Shown here one piece after another: positions 6,147-7,994 of a stretch of 7,994 bases of DNA; the stretch's first letter is position 1, and every line of letters begins with the position of its first letter. The translations under genes were made by a program, and so were the position numbers. This DNA comes from an uncultured Desulfomonile sp. (GTDB lineage Bacteria; Desulfobacterota; Desulfomonilia; Desulfomonilales; Desulfomonilaceae): the NCBI GenBank assembly GCA_937915285.1, contig CALDNG010000200.1, forward strand, positions 1 to 7,994, in the 5' to 3' direction. The notes below the pieces were generated by a model. That model saw only the letters and a program-made list of their open reading frames with translations. It searched no databases and was not told the origin of the DNA.

Positions 6147-7772
6147 ATGTGGCAATTGCCCACAAAAATTGTTAAACGACCCGTTTATGTAAGCACAAGT
6201 GGTTGGGCGCTCTTTGCGAAGCGTTTAATTGCATTTGCCTTTGCATGCTTGTGTTGTGCGGCCTTTTTTTGTTCAGACTCGTCTGCTGAAAACAGCGCCC
6301 AGAGCATTTATTCAAAGGCGATCGAGGAGCATTGGAGTTGGAATCTGGACGAAGCCATCAATCTTTATACGAGGTTTCTGTCTCAGAATCCCAATTCATC
6401 TCAAGCCTACTTTTTGAGGGGTTCTGCATTCAGGTCGAAGGGGCTGGATGACAAGGCGATGGCCGACTTTGAAAAGTCGCTGGAGAAAGACCCCAGCCTT
6501 GTGGAGGCGTCTTTTGGCAAGGGACAAATGCTGTTACAGAAGAAGCGTTATGAAAAGGCCTTGCAGGAGATGAACAGGGTTCTTGAAAAATCTCCGGGTT
6601 ATCCCGGCGCGCTGAAAATACGGGGTGAAGCGAATCTGGGTTTATCAAGGTTCCAGGCGGCCGCGGACGATTTCTCCACCTTTATGGAGAAGGTCTCAAA
6701 TGATTCAGGCGCCTATTTTGACCGAGCGATTGCGTATCAAAATCTTGGAGCGATGGATAAGGCCAAATCCGATCTGGACAGGTCGATAGAACTGGACCCG
6801 GCCAATGAATCCGCCTGGTACAGGAAGGGGAATCTCCTGTTCGCCGGAAACGACCCGAATGCTGCCCTGGAAGCCTATGACCGATGTTTGAAAATAGACC
6901 CGAAAAACTCAGAAGCTCTTAACAACCGGGGTTTTGTGAAAATCTCCCTCGGCAAACTGGATGATGGTCTGAATGATTTGTCTAAGGCCCTGGAATTTGA
7001 CCCGCGCTCTGAACGGGCTTTGATAAATAGGGCTGATGTTTTTTCAAGACTCGGGAAAAACAATGAAGCTCTCAAGGATTATGAATCCTTGCTAAAACTT
7101 TCAAAGCCCGATGCTGGAATACTGGTGGCAAAAGCCGAAATTCTGCTAAGGCTTGGAAGAACAGAAGAGGCCATTAGGGATCTTGGTCAGGCCCTTTCGC
7201 TCAAGCCTGACGCGATCCATATTGTTGCACTCAGGGGTCAGGCCTATAAGCTGGCAAAACAGTGCGAAAAGGCCATACAGGATTTCAACAGGGTCTTGCA
7301 GACTGATCCACAGGATGCGTCCACAATGCTGGATAGAGGAAGCTGTCTGCTGGCTCTGAAACAACTCAAGCCCGGCATTTCCGACATCGAGAAAGCCCTC
7401 AAGGCAGACCCCAAACTTGCCTCCGCTGGGACGCTCTATGATCTTGCCGTGGCAAACCTGACAATTCGAAACTTCCAGGTCGCCGCAGATCTGTTCTCGA
7501 AGGTGATTTCCTTGACACCCACAAATGGGTTGGCCTACGCCAACAGGGGTGTCGCTTACAAGGATCAGGGGCGACTCGAGGAGGCTGTCAGCGATTTCAG
7601 GCATGCTCTAACTTTATTGGAAAAACAGACCAGCAAAGATTACACTTCCAAACTGCTAGCAGAGACTGAAGCCACAATACGGGCACGAAAACCAAAAACA
7701 CCCTCTCAACTGATGTTGGGTGAAAACCTTTACCCTGAATCCGGTATTCCTTCCGAAAATTCACTCTGGTGA
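6147..7772 (+). CDS. Second exported or membrane-anchored 13-TPR protein
   Basis: This 541-residue protein has an N-terminal membrane-targeting segment followed by 13 TPRs. Residues 1-26 are a long basic n-region (KIVKR, AKR) and about 27-42 are hydrophobic and cysteine-rich (C34, C36, C37, C42). Cleavage after SSA at 47 is plausible, but an uncleaved anchor is also possible. There is no classical lipobox. TPRs run from 51 to 494 in 34-residue units, except the twelfth (425-460), which has 36. The first unit is degenerate, and units 2 to 10 fit the G8/A20/P32 pattern better. The 47-residue tail is polar and ends in Trp. Sequence around units 11-13 parallels units 10-12 of the upstream protein, including the 36-residue unit with LFxKV, so the two are probably paralogues. 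GAGG six bases before the ATG supports this start; no in-frame ATG occurs between it and the TPRs. A protein-protein scaffold role in the periplasm or at the membrane is inferred; the partner is unknown. Confidence 0.88.
   Translation: MWQLPTKIVKRPVYVSTSGWALFAKRLIAFAFACLCCAAFFCSDSSAENSAQSIYSKAIEEHWSWNLDEAINLYTRFLSQNPNSSQAYFLRGSAFRSKGLDDKAMADFEKSLEKDPSLVEASFGKGQMLLQKKRYEKALQEMNRVLEKSPGYPGALKIRGEANLGLSRFQAAADDFSTFMEKVSNDSGAYFDRAIAYQNLGAMDKAKSDLDRSIELDPANESAWYRKGNLLFAGNDPNAALEAYDRCLKIDPKNSEALNNRGFVKISLGKLDDGLNDLSKALEFDPRSERALINRADVFSRLGKNNEALKDYESLLKLSKPDAGILVAKAEILLRLGRTEEAIRDLGQALSLKPDAIHIVALRGQAYKLAKQCEKAIQDFNRVLQTDPQDASTMLDRGSCLLALKQLKPGISDIEKALKADPKLASAGTLYDLAVANLTIRNFQVAADLFSKVISLTPTNGLAYANRGVAYKDQGRLEEAVSDFRHALTLLEKQTSKDYTSKLLAETEATIRARKPKTPSQLMLGENLYPESGIPSENSLW
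6297..7628 (+). repeat. 102-base tandem coding repeats (13 TPR units, more diverged)
   Basis: The second TPR gene has the same 102-base period and thirteen units, with unit 12 longer by 6 bases. Its units are more diverged from each other than those of the first gene: the YNNRG helix-A signature appears as NNRG or ANRG only in units 7 and 13. This suggests an older array or relaxed constraint. Confidence 0.75.
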
Positions 7773-7816
7773 CCAAAAGCCCTGATTTCGTCCCCAAAAA
7801 AGTCCCAACAAAAGTC

Positions 7817-7845
7817 TTGACTCGAATGATCGGTTGAAGTAAACT
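7817..7845 (+). promoter_or_regulatory. Possible sigma70-type promoter downstream of the TPR genes
   Basis: TTGACT (7817-7822), exactly 17 bases, then TAAACT (7840-7845) resemble the consensus at 5 of 6 and 4 of 6 positions. It would start transcription near 7852, rightward toward whatever gene lies beyond the window. It sits 45 bases after the stop of the second TPR gene, suggesting that the next unit is separate. There is no further support within the window. Confidence 0.35.
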
Positions 7846-7896
7846 CCGCGCTCCATTAGAACGCGGCGATTCGGGCGCGAAGGGTATTTTTTCTAA

Positions 7897-7970
7897 CGAC
7901 ATACACTAAAGTCCGAAGGCAAAACCGCCTTAAGAAGAGCAATTAATGGAGTGATTACTAGAGTATGTCG
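7897..7970. repeat. Inverted repeat enclosing a small hairpin
   Basis: CGACATAC (7897-7904) and GTATGTCG (7963-7970) are perfect 8-base inverted arms; after one mismatch, three more pairs (CTA/TAG) continue the stem. Inside lies a small hairpin, AAGGC (7916-7920) and GCCTT (7927-7931) around AAAACC. The whole could be a folded leader of the next gene. The arms end four bases before adapter, so the structure may be cut. No known riboswitch class was recognised. Confidence 0.35.
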
Positions 7971-7974
7971 GATC

Positions 7975-7994
7975 AGATCGGAAGAGCGGTCGTG
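7975..7994 (-). other. Illumina adapter sequence (artefact), reverse orientation
   Basis: AGATCGGAAGAGCGGTCGTG is the reverse complement of the inner end of the left adapter (AGATCGGAAGAGCGTCGTG) with one extra G. It is therefore library adapter, not genome, and marks the right end of the insert at 7974. The extra base is probably a sequencing, synthesis or consensus error. Confidence 0.95.

Noticed and set aside
7146..7604. 152-residue open frame on the minus strand
   Set aside because: It lies wholly opposite the second TPR gene, has no ribosome site or recognisable domain, and is a by-product of the repetitive coding sequence.
4659..7628. Regular repeats considered as a CRISPR array or satellite
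   Set aside because: The period is exactly 34 codons, the units are coding and diverged, and the translation is canonical TPR; there are no short identical repeats separated by unique spacers.
7846..7892. CCGCG/CGCGG hairpin and TTCG/CGAA hairpin before a T-run considered as a terminator
   Set aside because: The stems are only 5 and 4 bases, the first has an 11-base loop and sits 20 bases from the T-run, and the second has an interrupted link to it; too weak to call.
7597..7902. 101-residue minus-strand open frame extending past the end of the TPR gene
   Set aside because: Half of it is antisense to TPR coding sequence, the translation looks random, and there is no domain or convincing ribosome site.
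7965..7974. ATG at 7965 as the start of a new gene
   Set aside because: Only three codons remain before adapter, and the GGAG upstream is 13 bases away, too far for a normal ribosome site.
1..7994. Matching inverted ends considered as transposon or linear-replicon terminal repeats
   Set aside because: Both ends are known Illumina adapter sequence.

Overview
This 7,994-base window is one sequenced DNA molecule or contig, not a clean genome slice. Bases 1-45 and 7975-7994 are Illumina library adapter in opposite orientations, so about 7.93 kb (46-7974) is biological. The sequence looks like a Gram-negative-type bacterium: compact genes, Shine-Dalgarno-like sites, and two predicted exported proteins made almost entirely of tetratricopeptide repeats (TPRs). 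Base composition is roughly balanced. The TPR-rich content fits an environmental Desulfobacterota-like (former deltaproteobacterial) genome, but that is only an impression and no marker gene is present to test it.

Layout. (1) 46-668, plus strand: the C-terminal part of a polysaccharide deacetylase, cut by the left end. (2) 700-2741, minus strand and convergent with the first gene: a two-gene potassium uptake operon, ktrB (membrane channel subunit) then ktrA (RCK regulatory subunit), joined by a 4-base ATGA overlap. (3) 2742-2976: a divergent intergenic region with one operator-like dyad. (4) 2977-4176, plus strand: a concentrative nucleoside transporter (CNT/NupC) family protein whose helical-hairpin-1 binding motif is altered. 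(5) 4177-4577: a 401-base non-coding stretch with a compact set of competing inverted repeats (4321-4373) and a good sigma70-type promoter overlapped by small palindromes. (6) 4578-6065 and 6147-7772, plus strand: two adjacent genes for predicted secreted or periplasmic proteins, each with 13 tandem TPRs. (7) 7773-7974: a short non-coding tail with a promoter-like pair and an inverted repeat.

How the parts relate. KtrB and KtrA form one K+ uptake system and are probably translationally coupled. The CNT gene shares only its upstream region with them. The two TPR genes probably form an operon read from the promoter near 4512-4539. They have the same repeat number and one matching 36-residue repeat, which suggests an old tandem duplication; they are likely scaffold or assembly-platform proteins with unknown partners. 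The deacetylase suggests cell-surface glycan modification, but its own operon lies beyond the left end. No RNA gene, mobile element or CRISPR array was recognised. Most of the window is ordinary; the best candidates for novelty are the altered CNT site and the paired 13-TPR proteins with their structured upstream region.
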